Below, piece after piece: positions 19,701-26,176 of a stretch of 26,794 nucleotides of DNA. The notes beneath the pieces were generated by a model. That model had not been told where the DNA came from. It saw nothing but the letters and a program-made list of their open reading frames with translations, and made no database searches. The DNA lies in the IMG/VR virus record IMGVR_UViG_3300004152_000273, positions 1 through 26,794 of that record. One strand, 5' to 3'. The stretch is from a virus. Made by a program: the position numbers and the translations under genes. Every line of letters begins with the position of its first letter. The stretch's first letter is position 1.

Positions 19701-21097
19701 GCATCCCCAAACCCCGGCTGTTCCAGCCGACTCGCGAGCCCGTACCGAAGTTTTTCACTCAGCTTCCCGATGACATCGACGAAGATGGCGAGCTTAGCGT
19801 CCGGCCAGGACCGGCTGGTATCCTGCGGGCTTTACTGCGGTTGATTCGCCGATCAGGTTCACAAGATCGCTCAATCATCTGCACGCACAAGGATATCGCC
19901 ACGGAGGCCAGGGTCACGGACCGCACTGTCCGGACTCACCTGGGACGTCTAGACCGTCTCGGCTACATCTCGCGGGAAGAGCTTTCACCGGCCGGCGGAC
20001 AGACTGCTCGACAGACCCGGTTCGTAGTGACCTACCAGCTTCGACCCGGCCTGAAATTGGAGGCCGGTGCACTCACAATTTCGGGCAGCCAAAGTGCATC
20101 CACGCGGAAGAAATCTTCCGCATCCACGCGGAAGAAATCTTCCGCATCCACGCGGAAGAAATCTTCCGCATCGTCCACTCTGTTCGAACGCGCGTGCGAA
20201 CAGAGGTATTCCACAGAGGAAATCAACAGAGGCAACAGCCCCCGAACTCCCCCGGGGGAGGAAACCGCGCCGCTGCTGATTGAGATCTCGAAGGTCGAAC
20301 CGATTCCCGAGGTTCGCCCGGAGCCGGAATATCTCGAATACCCGGAAGACGGCGGGATGTGGATGATCATGCCCGGCGAGCATGCCCTCGCGGAGATCGA
20401 GGCTCGTGAGCTGTGGGGCGACCTCTGGCGGGCCTGGAAGTCTCCCAGACTCTGCATCGGGTTCTACGAGCACCAGCAATGGTATTCATTCCGCGCCTGG
20501 AAACACGCAATCAAGACCGTCCTCAAGCGGGGAACAAGGCCCAACTCGATCCATTACCTCGAAATGATCGCCGTGGACGCCGACACCAATGGCATCCCGG
20601 CGGACAAACCCATCCAGCGGGGTTCGATTGGGCCAGTGCCCTACGTCCCGACGGCACAGCAGCCCAAGCGCTCGTTCCACGTCGCGAAGCAAGATGAACC
20701 TGAGAAGAATGTTGATCCCGTGGGGTTTGAATTGTTCAGTCGCTTCCTTAGAGCCCGCGGTGATGAGGCCAGAACAGCAGCCGCGGCCGAGTTGGACCGA
20801 TACGTGGCAGAACACTCCGCAGCCGCGAAAAAAAAGACCGGCTGCGGAGCGTCTCTGGAAAGCCCCCCGCAGCCGGCTGGAGTCCATATTCCCCGACCCG
20901 ATCTCCCTCACCATGATCATACCGTGAAGGCATGTTCAGGTCAAGAAGCGATCGGAACCGAGGAAAATGGCCAGCGCGCCCGGCAGGATTCGAACCTGCA
21001 ACCTTCGGATTCGAAGTCCGGAATTAGTGTCCCCGATTTGACCCCTTCGTCCGTTCCATTTTACGACCAGAGTCCACCTATCAAGCCCCCTGACTGA
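19697..21097 (+). CDS. Replication initiator with internal iterons
   Basis: I choose the ATG at 19697 (ATGA overlap), giving 466 residues. The N-terminus has a winged helix-turn-helix (about 45-105): SIICTHKDIATEARVTDRTV, then RTHLGRLDRLGYIS. Residues about 134-158 encode three copies of ASTRKKSS from 24-bp iterons. Residues about 215-300 form a Trp-rich helical part (ELWGDLWRAWKSPRLCIGFYEHQQ). The end of the frame (after about 400) is low-complexity and passes through the tRNA-like attachment site. The combination of a DNA-binding domain with iterons inside the gene is that of lambda O-type initiators. A helicase loader is not seen in the window. Confidence 0.65.
   Translation: MSIPKPRLFQPTREPVPKFFTQLPDDIDEDGELSVRPGPAGILRALLRLIRRSGSQDRSIICTHKDIATEARVTDRTVRTHLGRLDRLGYISREELSPAGGQTARQTRFVVTYQLRPGLKLEAGALTISGSQSASTRKKSSASTRKKSSASTRKKSSASSTLFERACEQRYSTEEINRGNSPRTPPGEETAPLLIEISKVEPIPEVRPEPEYLEYPEDGGMWMIMPGEHALAEIEARELWGDLWRAWKSPRLCIGFYEHQQWYSFRAWKHAIKTVLKRGTRPNSIHYLEMIAVDADTNGIPADKPIQRGSIGPVPYVPTAQQPKRSFHVAKQDEPEKNVDPVGFELFSRFLRARGDEARTAAAAELDRYVAEHSAAAKKKTGCGASLESPPQPAGVHIPRPDLPHHDHTVKACSGQEAIGTEENGQRARQDSNLQPSDSKSGISVPDLTPSSVPFYDQSPPIKPPD
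20096..20167 (+). repeat. Three 24-bp iterons, likely replication origin
   Basis: Three perfect tandem copies (20096-20119, 20120-20143, 20144-20167) and five bases of a fourth. Each carries the palindrome CGGAAGA-AA-TCTTCCG. Dyad-symmetric iterons inside an initiator gene are the hallmark of lambda-type origins. Confidence 0.8.
20178..20205. repeat. 9-bp dyad beside the iterons
   Basis: CTCTGTTCG (20178-20186) and CGAACAGAG (20197-20205) flank ACGCGCGT. It may be part of the origin. Confidence 0.6.
20828..20876 (-). terminator. Minus-strand terminator downstream of the tRNA fragment
   Basis: Read on the minus strand, CCGGCTGCGG pairs with CCGCAGCCGG and is followed by TC and eight T residues (20835-20828). 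It lies about 100 bases beyond the 3' end of the tRNA-Arg copy, so after integration it would end the restored host tRNA transcript. Confidence 0.75.
20975..21021 (-). other. attP: Phage attachment site: 3' half of tRNA-Arg(UCG)
   Basis: On the minus strand: partial anticodon stem CCGGA, loop CTTCGAA (anticodon TCG), stem TCCGA, variable loop, T-stem GCAGG/CCTGC with TTCGAAT, acceptor strand CGGGCGC and discriminator G at 20975. The D-arm and 5' acceptor strand are absent, so it is not a gene but the core of an integration site that would rebuild the host tRNA. It is 172 bases from the integrase start. Confidence 0.8.
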
Positions 21098-21100
21098 GTT

Positions 21101-21129
21101 CTACCCGCGGATATCGCATCCGTGGGTAG
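21101..21129. promoter_or_regulatory. 12-bp hairpin between initiator and integrase
   Basis: CTACCCGCGGAT and ATCCGTGGGTAG pair fully (one G-U as RNA) around ATCGC. No T run. Its place between the attachment core and the integrase start suggests an integrase arm site or a block to readthrough into the integrase. Confidence 0.5.
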
Positions 21130-21192
21130 TGCGTGCTGTACACTTTATAAACCTCTCCTTCTGTTGCACGCAACTCCTTCAGGGTTAACTAG

Positions 21193-22119
21193 ATGCGTAA
21201 AATATCGTGGGACCGTTTTTCAACTGAGATTGAGTCACTCTACACACCCCCGCTGCGAGCAATCGCTACCCTGCGCGCCATCCGACAGGTCCTGCGGGAA
21301 CTTGGCGAGTCTGGAGTCAGAACTACCGCCGATCTGACGGAACCGGCCGTAGCCCGCTGGGTCCTAGACCATCCCGACCGTTCTCCGGCCCGCACGGAGT
21401 CACTCCTGCGCACCCTGGGACCGATCAGCCGACGCTGTTTCAGGTGGGGGCACTGCCGCTACGATCCGCTGGCCGACGCACCGCCACGGACCTGGATTCG
21501 TCCTGATGCAAGGGGGCCACGGCCATGGAAGCCACGGCACCGTACGGCCGAGGAAATCGGTAGGTTGCTACGGCTATTGGACATGGAGGCCGGTAGGGGA
21601 GGATGGGCCGAGGGTCGATTGCAGGCGCTGGTGTATACTTATGCGTTCACAGGTCTTCGGAAATGCGAAGCGCTCATGCTCGAGCACGCGGACATCGATC
21701 TGGGCGGCCGAATCCTGACCGTGCGTCCCAAACAGGGGTGGCGTCCGAAGACAGTTTCCAGCGCGGCGGAGCTGGCGATCGCCGAGCCGCTGGCCGACGT
21801 CCTTGGCCGGTGGATTCCCAGGACAGGATGCAAATGGCTGTTCCCGGGGCGTCGGCTGCTCGGCCCGTGGCTGCACGGATATCAGGGGACGAAACCTCTG
21901 GATCAAGTGAAAGCCGCCGGCCAGCGGGCCGGAATCGAGGGGCTTACGATCCTGGGATTTCGGAAGTCGATCGGCACGTTATCGAAGAGCTGGGGAATCA
22001 CCCAGCTCGAACGGAAATCCCTGCTTCGGCATACCTCGGTCCAGACAGGGGAGTCGTACGACGAGCCAGATCGTGATCTGTCTCGTCATACCGTGTCAAA
22101 GATCCATTATTCAGCATGA
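21193..22119 (+). CDS. int: Tyrosine recombinase / phage integrase
   Basis: The protein has 308 residues. The N-terminal 110 are a helical core-binding domain. The catalytic domain (about 115-308) has Arg156 in AFTGLRKCEAL, a beta-hairpin Lys in RPKQGWRPKTV, Arg257 in LTILGFRKSI, His280 in LLRHTSVQTGESY and the nucleophile Tyr289. The His normally three residues before the second Arg (HxxR) is Leu here (Leu254), a known kind of variation but worth testing. It should integrate the phage at tRNA-Arg using the site at 20975-21021. AGG lies upstream of the ATG. Confidence 0.85.
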   Translation: MRKISWDRFSTEIESLYTPPLRAIATLRAIRQVLRELGESGVRTTADLTEPAVARWVLDHPDRSPARTESLLRTLGPISRRCFRWGHCRYDPLADAPPRTWIRPDARGPRPWKPRHRTAEEIGRLLRLLDMEAGRGGWAEGRLQALVYTYAFTGLRKCEALMLEHADIDLGGRILTVRPKQGWRPKTVSSAAELAIAEPLADVLGRWIPRTGCKWLFPGRRLLGPWLHGYQGTKPLDQVKAAGQRAGIEGLTILGFRKSIGTLSKSWGITQLERKSLLRHTSVQTGESYDEPDRDLSRHTVSKIHYSA

Positions 22120-22129
22120 AAGGATAGCA

Positions 22130-22366
22130 ATGTCTCTATCTGAAACCGAGATCGCCCGCGTGATTTCCGACCGCTTCGTGCGGTGGGAGAAATTCTTTCT
22201 CCGGAAACGAGCCACCCCGATCCTGGTGCTGGGAGTCACAGCCGATCCGCCTCCAAGACCCGTCATCACGATCTGCCAGGGGATCCCCGACCGGCAGATC
22301 CAGGAGCTGCTGATTGCGGCCCTGACACTGATGGGTGACCGCCAGTTGGGAGATGATGATGAGTGA
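22130..22366 (+). CDS. Small hypothetical protein after the integrase
   Basis: The protein has 78 residues with AAGGA seven bases before the ATG. It starts with a helix (ETEIARVISDRFVRWEKFFL), then a hydrophobic strand (TPILVLGVTADPPP, VITICQGI) and a helix (DRQIQELLIAALTLMGD). No family is recognised. Direct position after the integrase would suit an excisionase, but no helix-turn-helix is seen, so I do not claim it. Confidence 0.6.
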   Translation: MSLSETEIARVISDRFVRWEKFFLRKRATPILVLGVTADPPPRPVITICQGIPDRQIQELLIAALTLMGDRQLGDDDE

Positions 22367-22682
22367 GCCTGATCGCGGACTGCAGATCGAATATTTCGAG
22401 ACGGTGGATCAGGAGGAGGAAGCAGAGCGAAAGATTAGTTCACATAAAGATGCGATCGCCATTTTAAAGAAAGAGGTGATCAGTCTGCGGAAACGGCGCC
22501 ACGACATTCGGGAGGAAATGAGGCCACCTAGCCAGTCCGACCGGCCGCTGTTGGCCGCGATCGCCGCTGCCCAGAGGAACGGGCCGCCCGAGGAAACCGC
22601 CGACGAACGGCAGCGGGTGCCTGTGCCTATGCCTGCGCCGGCTGCGGATCCGCCGAGCCCGAAGCGGAGAAAGGCGAAGTGA
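22359..22682 (+). CDS. Coiled-coil hypothetical protein
   Basis: Three ATG codons lie at 22353, 22356 and 22359; GGAG spacing favours 22359 (107 residues). Residues about 15-58 form a charged coiled coil (EEEAERKISSHKDAIAILKK, EVISLRKRRHDIREEMR). The tail is Pro/Ala-rich with a basic end (PSPKRRKAK). It overlaps both neighbours. No function is recognised. Confidence 0.55.
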   Translation: MSEPDRGLQIEYFETVDQEEEAERKISSHKDAIAILKKEVISLRKRRHDIREEMRPPSQSDRPLLAAIAAAQRNGPPEETADERQRVPVPMPAPAADPPSPKRRKAK

Positions 22683-22927
22683 TGGGGAGCACATGGAGAG
22701 AGCAAATTTGGGCGGTGATCGAGGAGGAGGAGGTCCAGTGCGCGGCGCTTCACCTCTCCCCTGAGGAGCGTGAAAAAAGGATCCGCGATGCATGTCCTTA
22801 CTGGGTTCGCCAGTGCTCCTGGCAGACCAAACTCTGGCAGGAGGAAATGCGCCGGCTCTTCGGCCGGAAACGGGCCCAGAAGGAACCTCCGGCCGATCCG
22901 ACTCGGCCGTTTTTACCGGGGATGTAG
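22682..22927 (+). CDS. Small hypothetical protein, Trp-rich
   Basis: The protein has 81 residues; the ATG at 22682 overlaps the previous stop, and an in-frame GTG directly before it is an alternative. It is helical with five Trp (STWREQIWAVIEEEEVQCAA, YWVRQCSWQTKLWQEEMRRL) and a basic C-terminus. The mix of acidic start and basic end is typical of small phage accessory proteins. The family is not recognised. Confidence 0.55.
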   Translation: MGSTWREQIWAVIEEEEVQCAALHLSPEEREKRIRDACPYWVRQCSWQTKLWQEEMRRLFGRKRAQKEPPADPTRPFLPGM

Positions 22928-22972
22928 ATATGTGTCTACCGATCTCGCTCTGCATCTTGGTTCCGCCCAACG

Positions 22973-23005
22973 AAAAACCCCGGCGGGGGGAAGCTCCCGC
23001 CGGGG
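22973..23005 (-). terminator. Minus-strand intrinsic terminator
   Basis: CCCCGGCGGG (22978-22987) pairs with CCCGCCGGGG (22996-23005); read on the minus strand five T residues follow (22977-22973). It would end transcription of the minus-strand gene at 23334-23585. The 279-base stretch 22928-23206 has no supported gene; it holds this, the next terminator and a large palindrome. Confidence 0.65.
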
Positions 23006-23099
23006 CGACCCCGGAAGCGGCGTCAAGGATCGCCGCACACAGTAAATCGACCGATTCTGACCGCGGACTGAAGGCCCGGCCGACCCGGAAGCTGTAGCA

Positions 23100-23133
23100 C
23101 CCCCCTACCCTATCTTACCCAGGCGGGGGGTTT
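23100..23133 (+). terminator. Possible plus-strand terminator
   Basis: CCCCCC (23100-23105) pairs with GGGGGG (23125-23130) and TTT follows. Weak T run; it would end the integrase-side operon. Confidence 0.4.
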
Positions 23134-23141
23134 ACCTGATC

Positions 23142-23179
23142 GGCCGCGGTTACGGAACTGGCATTCCGAAACCGCGGCC
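23142..23179. repeat. Long imperfect palindrome
   Basis: GGCCGCGGTT and CGGAA (23142-23157, one A between) pair with TTCCG and AACCGCGGCC (23164-23179, one A between) around a six-base loop: 15 pairs with one A/A mismatch. No T run on either strand. Confidence 0.7.
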
Positions 23180-23206
23180 AAAGTCAAGCACCCAAAAGGA
23201 GAGACC

Positions 23207-23392
23207 ATGAGAAAGCTTAACAGACGGAAAAAGCCGGCGCAGAAACAGAGGATCAACTTGGGGGAGATCGCAGCCGGCGAATTGCGAAAACTCGCAATCG
23301 AGGGCATCAAACTGGCGTCGATGTTGGAAGTCGCTATTCCCCAACAGCAATCCGCGGAAGCAGCGGCTCAATCTTCGGCGGAGGCTCACTAA
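23207..23392 (+). CDS. Small basic hypothetical protein
   Basis: The protein has 61 residues, with AAAGGAG seven bases before the ATG. A strongly basic start (MRKLNRRKKPAQKQR) is followed by a helical segment (GEIAAGELRKLAIEGIKLAS) and a Gln/Ala/Ser tail. No family. Its last 59 bases overlap the convergent ribbon-helix-helix gene on the other strand. Confidence 0.55.
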   Translation: MRKLNRRKKPAQKQRINLGEIAAGELRKLAIEGIKLASMLEVAIPQQQSAEAAAQSSAEAH

Positions 23393-23585
23393 CTCCGCGT
23401 TCCGCCAAGTAGACGCCGCTGAGTCGCTCTTCGAGCAGCTCGGCGACCACGGCGGACTCCGTCCGGCCATGCCAGCCCGCATAGGCCGCCAGCCGCTGGG
23501 CCAGCTCGGTGGGGATGATCACCATCTTCCGAGTGCGCCCCGATGGCCGTTTGCCGGGGCGTTTTCCTCGTTTTTTCGCGTCCAT
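23334..23585 (-). CDS. Ribbon-helix-helix DNA-binding protein
   Basis: The protein has 83 residues. A basic tail (DAKKRGKRPGKRPSGRTR) leads into the ribbon-helix-helix core: strand KMVIIPTE, helix LAQRLAAYAGWHG, turn RTES, helix AVVAELLEERLSG. AAAAGGAG lies seven bases before the ATG. This is the third such protein in the window and is on the opposite strand to its neighbours. It probably acts as a repressor; its target could be the palindrome at 23142-23179, 155 bases from its stop. Confidence 0.7.
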   Translation of the reverse strand: MDAKKRGKRPGKRPSGRTRKMVIIPTELAQRLAAYAGWHGRTESAVVAELLEERLSGVYLAERGVSEPPPKIEPLLPRIAVGE

Positions 23586-23708
23586 GCGTCGTCTCCTTTT
23601 CAGCCCGGTGGATCGGCCGCCGGTATGCTCGGATTATCGGTGATCGGCCGAGATGGGGGGAGACCGAAAAACGGCCGGCCGCGGCGCCGGCAGGGGAGGG
23701 GAGACTTG

Positions 23709-23954
23709 ATGCCGTGCCGAGCCGTTGCAACGCTACGATGGGGTGATCCATACCCGACCGGTCTGGAGTATGTCGCGGCGATGGAGGCTGCACGGATCTG
23801 GAACGAGAGCCGTCCGGTGCCGTGGGAATGGTGCCTGATGTGCAATCACTGCCGAATACAAGGAGCAATCGGAAAAGAGACAGGCCCGCACGGTGTGGTG
23901 GTCGTCTGTGAACGATGTGGGCGGGAATGGTGGGTTAAAAAATCGAGGAGCTGA
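23709..23954 (+). CDS. Small zinc-ribbon protein
   Basis: I choose the ATG at 23709, with GGGGAGG upstream; 81 residues. The C-terminal half has CLMCNHC and VCERCGREWWVKK, a four-Cys zinc ribbon. The N-terminal half is helical (EYVAAMEAARIWNES). No function is recognised. It is followed by the first copy of a structured repeat element (24008-24079), as is the next zinc-binding gene. Confidence 0.6.
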   Translation: MPCRAVATLRWGDPYPTGLEYVAAMEAARIWNESRPVPWEWCLMCNHCRIQGAIGKETGPHGVVVVCERCGREWWVKKSRS

Positions 23955-24007
23955 CTGACCGGCGGGGGAGCCTGGCTGCTCGCCCGGGACTAGGGCGACC
24001 GCACCAA

Positions 24008-24079
24008 CGAAGCACCGTCGCCGACTGATCCCGGCGGCAGGATTGCCCGGGGCTATGTGGATGGCCCTGGGCGTTTCTC
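24008..24079 (+). repeat. Structured repeat element, copy 1
   Basis: The first 39 bases (24008-24046) recur exactly at 24311-24349. They hold a hairpin (GTCGCCG 24017-24023 with CGGCGGC 24032-24038) and are followed by a second, terminator-like hairpin of the type GCCCGGGGC...GCCCTGGGC ending in GTTTCTC. Confidence 0.75.
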
Positions 24080-24099
24080 AACTTAACAAGGGAGGATGT

Positions 24100-24309
24100 A
24101 TGGGATGGACAATTTGGCGCTGGGTGACGATGAGTTGGTGGCGCTATCTGCTCGAAGTAGGCCCGCGGCGTCGACCTTCGATCGGGTGGCCCGGATGGGT
24201 CACTTTTTGGTGCCGTATCGGAGGGCATCGATGCGGGATAACCTACTTCAATCCGGGAGGATTGGAGCCCGATTTCACATGCCAGAATTGCGGAGATTAC
24301 CTGGGGTAA
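24100..24309 (+). CDS. Small Trp-rich zinc-binding protein between two repeats
   Basis: The protein has 69 residues. GGAGG lies four bases before the ATG at 24100. The N-terminal 35 residues are Trp-rich and could lie on a membrane (MGWTIWRWVTMSWWRYLLEV). The C-terminus has FWCRIGGHRCGITYFNPGG and CQNCGDYLG, a Cys/His zinc-finger pattern. Another frame starting four bases earlier is open for longer but has no such motif. The gene lies exactly between the two copies of the repeat element. Confidence 0.65.
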   Translation: MGWTIWRWVTMSWWRYLLEVGPRRRPSIGWPGWVTFWCRIGGHRCGITYFNPGGLEPDFTCQNCGDYLG

Positions 24310-24310
24310 G

Positions 24311-24386
24311 CGAAGCACCGTCGCCGACTGATCCCGGCGGCAGGATTGCTCGGGGCCGGTGTTGCAGCCGGCCCCGGGCGTTTCTC
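24311..24386 (+). repeat. Structured repeat element, copy 2
   Basis: Identical to copy 1 for 39 bases, then one change and six identical bases. The second hairpin is longer here (GGGGCCGG with CCGGCCCC) and ends with the same GGGCGTTTCTC. Compensating differences in the hairpin arms between copies suggest the RNA or DNA fold is what is kept. Confidence 0.75.
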
Positions 24387-24390
24387 GAAT

Positions 24391-24418
24391 GCGGAATGCG
24401 GAATTCGGAATTCGGAAT
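24391..24418. repeat. Heptamer tandem repeat
   Basis: GCGGAAT twice followed by TCGGAAT twice (24391-24418), a simple repeat directly after copy 2 of the structured element. Confidence 0.7.
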
Positions 24419-24437
24419 GAAAGCAGGGGAGGAATAG

Positions 24438-24914
24438 GTGAAGGCAATCTCGCTCTGGCAGCCGTGGGCGCAACTGATCGCCATCGGTGCAAAGCAGTTT
24501 GAGACGCGATCATGGTCCACGCGGCACCGCGGAGTTATGGCGATCCACGCGGGTAAACATTGGACCCAAGAGATGGCTCTTCGGTGCTACCAGGAGCCAT
24601 TCTTCGGGATCTTGAGCCGAGGCGGGACGCGGTTTCCGGCCAGGCTTCCTTCCGGACCGGAAGGGCTGGGCTTTGCCGTCGGGGCCGTCGTCGCGATCGC
24701 CGATTTGATAGAGTGCTGGCCCACGGAATCGCTGACCACCGAGTTGCTTGAGCTCGGCATACAGGAGCGAGCGTTTGGCGATTTCTCGCACGGCCGCTAT
24801 GCGTGGCAATACGAGAAGGTGGTTCAGCTCCGCTCGCCCGTGTTTTGCTCGGGGCGGCAGGGACTGTTCGATTTGGACTCGGACGTCGCCCATCGGATCT
24901 GGAGTCAGCTCTGA
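24438..24914 (+). CDS. ASCH-domain protein
   Basis: The GTG at 24438 has GGGGAGG upstream; 158 residues. The start KAISLWQPWAQLIAIGAKQF and ETRSWSTRHRGVMAIHAGKH is the diagnostic opening of ASCH domains (fold related to PUA, RNA-binding, some members are nucleoside amidohydrolases). The rest follows that fold, with LGFAVGAVVAIADLIECWP and SPVFCSGRQGLFDL. Phage copies are common; roles in RNA binding or modified-nucleoside metabolism are proposed for the family. Intact length. Confidence 0.75.
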   Translation: MKAISLWQPWAQLIAIGAKQFETRSWSTRHRGVMAIHAGKHWTQEMALRCYQEPFFGILSRGGTRFPARLPSGPEGLGFAVGAVVAIADLIECWPTESLTTELLELGIQERAFGDFSHGRYAWQYEKVVQLRSPVFCSGRQGLFDLDSDVAHRIWSQL

Positions 24915-25055
24915 CCGCCTGGACGATGCCATCCAGGTCCGATTATGCCGGCGGCGGGGACCTGGCCGGCGGCGGAATCTGTGACGAGCGAGTAGTGGCG
25001 CGCGCAAGATAGAGGTAGACAACGAATCGCTCTCAGGTTCCGCACCGTCGTTAGC

Positions 25056-25322
25056 GTGGCCGGACATGTCGGCACTCCTCATCCGCTGGTCCGCCTCTAT
25101 CCTCTGCCGTTTTCCCCGCGGCTGTGCTGGTGCCAGCTTTGTCTGGTCCAAGTCTGGCTCGTGAAGCGCCCATACTGCCCGCCTCGGCCCATGTACCGGG
25201 CACGTAAACCGTCGCCGGCCGCGGTCGAAAAGCCGCCACTCCAGGCCGCGGTCGCCCGGCGGCGACTCCGGGGCGGCCTCGCCGGAAAGTGGACGCCGAA
25301 ATATCTGGAGCCGTCATCGTGA
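25056..25322 (+). CDS. Hypothetical basic protein, possible lysis cassette start
   Basis: The frame is open from 24996 and its first usual start is GTG at 25056, without a Shine-Dalgarno sequence; 88 residues. It has a hydrophobic Cys/Trp-rich part (LCWCQLCLVQVWLVKRPYC) and an Arg/Pro-rich tail. Its stop overlaps the next GTG (GTGA), which supports it. The stretch 24915-25055 before it has no supported gene, only a small CCTGGA/TCCAGG hairpin. Confidence 0.4.
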   Translation: MAGHVGTPHPLVRLYPLPFSPRLCWCQLCLVQVWLVKRPYCPPRPMYRARKPSPAAVEKPPLQAAVARRRLRGGLAGKWTPKYLEPSS

Positions 25323-25474
25323 AGCTAGTACAAGTGTCCTACACCTCTCTGCTGATCGCAGTCGGCCAGCTCCTCATAGCACTCGGCCACGAAGATCCAG
25401 CGGCGACGATCGCCGCTGTCAAGGCGCTCGTCCAGGCATTCGAGACTGCGGCCCTACCAGCCCAGCCACAATGA
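25319..25474 (+). CDS. Small hydrophobic protein, holin-like candidate
   Basis: The GTG at 25319 overlaps the upstream stop; 51 residues. The sequence is largely hydrophobic: VSYTSLLIAVGQLLIALGHE, then ATIAAVKALVQAFETAAL. It could form one membrane helix or an amphipathic pair. It overlaps the next gene (ATGA). A holin or helper role is inferred only from size, hydrophobicity and its membrane-protein neighbour. Confidence 0.5.
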   Translation: MKLVQVSYTSLLIAVGQLLIALGHEDPAATIAAVKALVQAFETAALPAQPQ

Positions 25475-25827
25475 ACCGCCTCATCCCGGGCACTTGCTAC
25501 GCCGCTACCGCCGGGGCAGTCTGGGGGGCCCTATCTCACGACCAGGTCGTGGCCTGGGGCGGTGCGATGATCGCCTTAGGCTCGGCCATCGTGGCCGCTG
25601 GCCTCCCTGCGTATCATCGGCTCCGGGAAGCTCGCCGGGCTGAGGATGCCGCCGATCGTGAGGCCGTGCTCAATGACATCCGGGCCCTGACTCGCGTGCA
25701 GGTCGAGCTGGAGACGCGGATCGCCGCCGGCGCGAAACGACTGGACGAGATCGAGTCGCAGATGGAGCGAGTCCGGTGCCGGTTCCCCAACCCGGACGGA
25801 ACCGCGAAGTGCAGCTCCGCGCAGTGA
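25471..25827 (+). CDS. Membrane protein with coiled coil, holin or spanin-like
   Basis: The protein has 118 residues. It has one or two N-terminal membrane segments (about 6-22 and 26-46: VVAWGGAMIALGSAIVAAGL), then a charged coiled coil (about 50-100: REARRAEDAADREAVLNDIR, VELETRIAAGAKRLDEIESQ). This layout fits small phage lysis proteins. No endolysin gene is recognised in the window. Just downstream is the packaging region. Confidence 0.55.
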   Translation: MNRLIPGTCYAATAGAVWGALSHDQVVAWGGAMIALGSAIVAAGLPAYHRLREARRAEDAADREAVLNDIRALTRVQVELETRIAAGAKRLDEIESQMERVRCRFPNPDGTAKCSSAQ

Positions 25828-25840
25828 GGATCGCATACGT

Positions 25841-26176
25841 GTGGGGGACTTGGGGGGAGAGTCCGCGCTTAAGGATCGCCGCGCCGAGGAACGTGCCATC
25901 CGCGAGGGATGGAATGTCCCGCAGGCAGTTCGACAGCAGGTCATTGACCGACTCGCAGATGTCGTGAACCCGGCCACCGAAGAGGGCGCAAAAGCAGAGC
26001 TCCGCTACGTGGTCCAGGCCGCGAAAACGCTCGCGGCCGCGGATCTGCGACAGCAGGCCCTTCACCTCGAGCGCGACAAATTGGAGCGCGGTGAGCCAGT
26101 CGAAGGGACACTCGTCGAGGTCGCAAAGCTCGTCCGCGAGCGGCTCTCCCAAGCAAAGCAGGAAGACCATGGCTAG
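25841..26176 (+). CDS. Terminase small subunit-like protein
   Basis: The GTG at 25841 has GAGGA about eleven bases upstream; 111 residues. It is helical: RAIREGWNVPQAVRQQVIDR, ADVVNPATEEGAKAELRYVV, QALHLERDKLERGEPVEG. The first part suggests a small DNA-binding helical unit and the second an oligomerisation helix. The place directly before the portal gene is that of a small terminase subunit, although the large subunit lies 12 kb away at 11773-13254. The call is by position and shape. Confidence 0.4.
   Translation: MGDLGGESALKDRRAEERAIREGWNVPQAVRQQVIDRLADVVNPATEEGAKAELRYVVQAAKTLAAADLRQQALHLERDKLERGEPVEGTLVEVAKLVRERLSQAKQEDHG

Noticed and set aside
20096-20167. Short CRISPR array
   Set aside because: Copies are directly adjacent with no spacers, in frame, and within an initiator gene.
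20975-21030. Complete functional tRNA-Arg gene
   Set aside because: The D-arm and 5' acceptor strand are missing and the first anticodon stem pair is mismatched, so it is an attachment core.
22130-22366. Excisionase
   Set aside because: Position fits but no helix-turn-helix or basic DNA-binding pattern is visible.
22930-23097. 55-residue frame starting MCLPISLCILVPPNEKPRRG
   Set aside because: No good ribosome site, low-complexity composition, and a minus-strand terminator hairpin runs through it.
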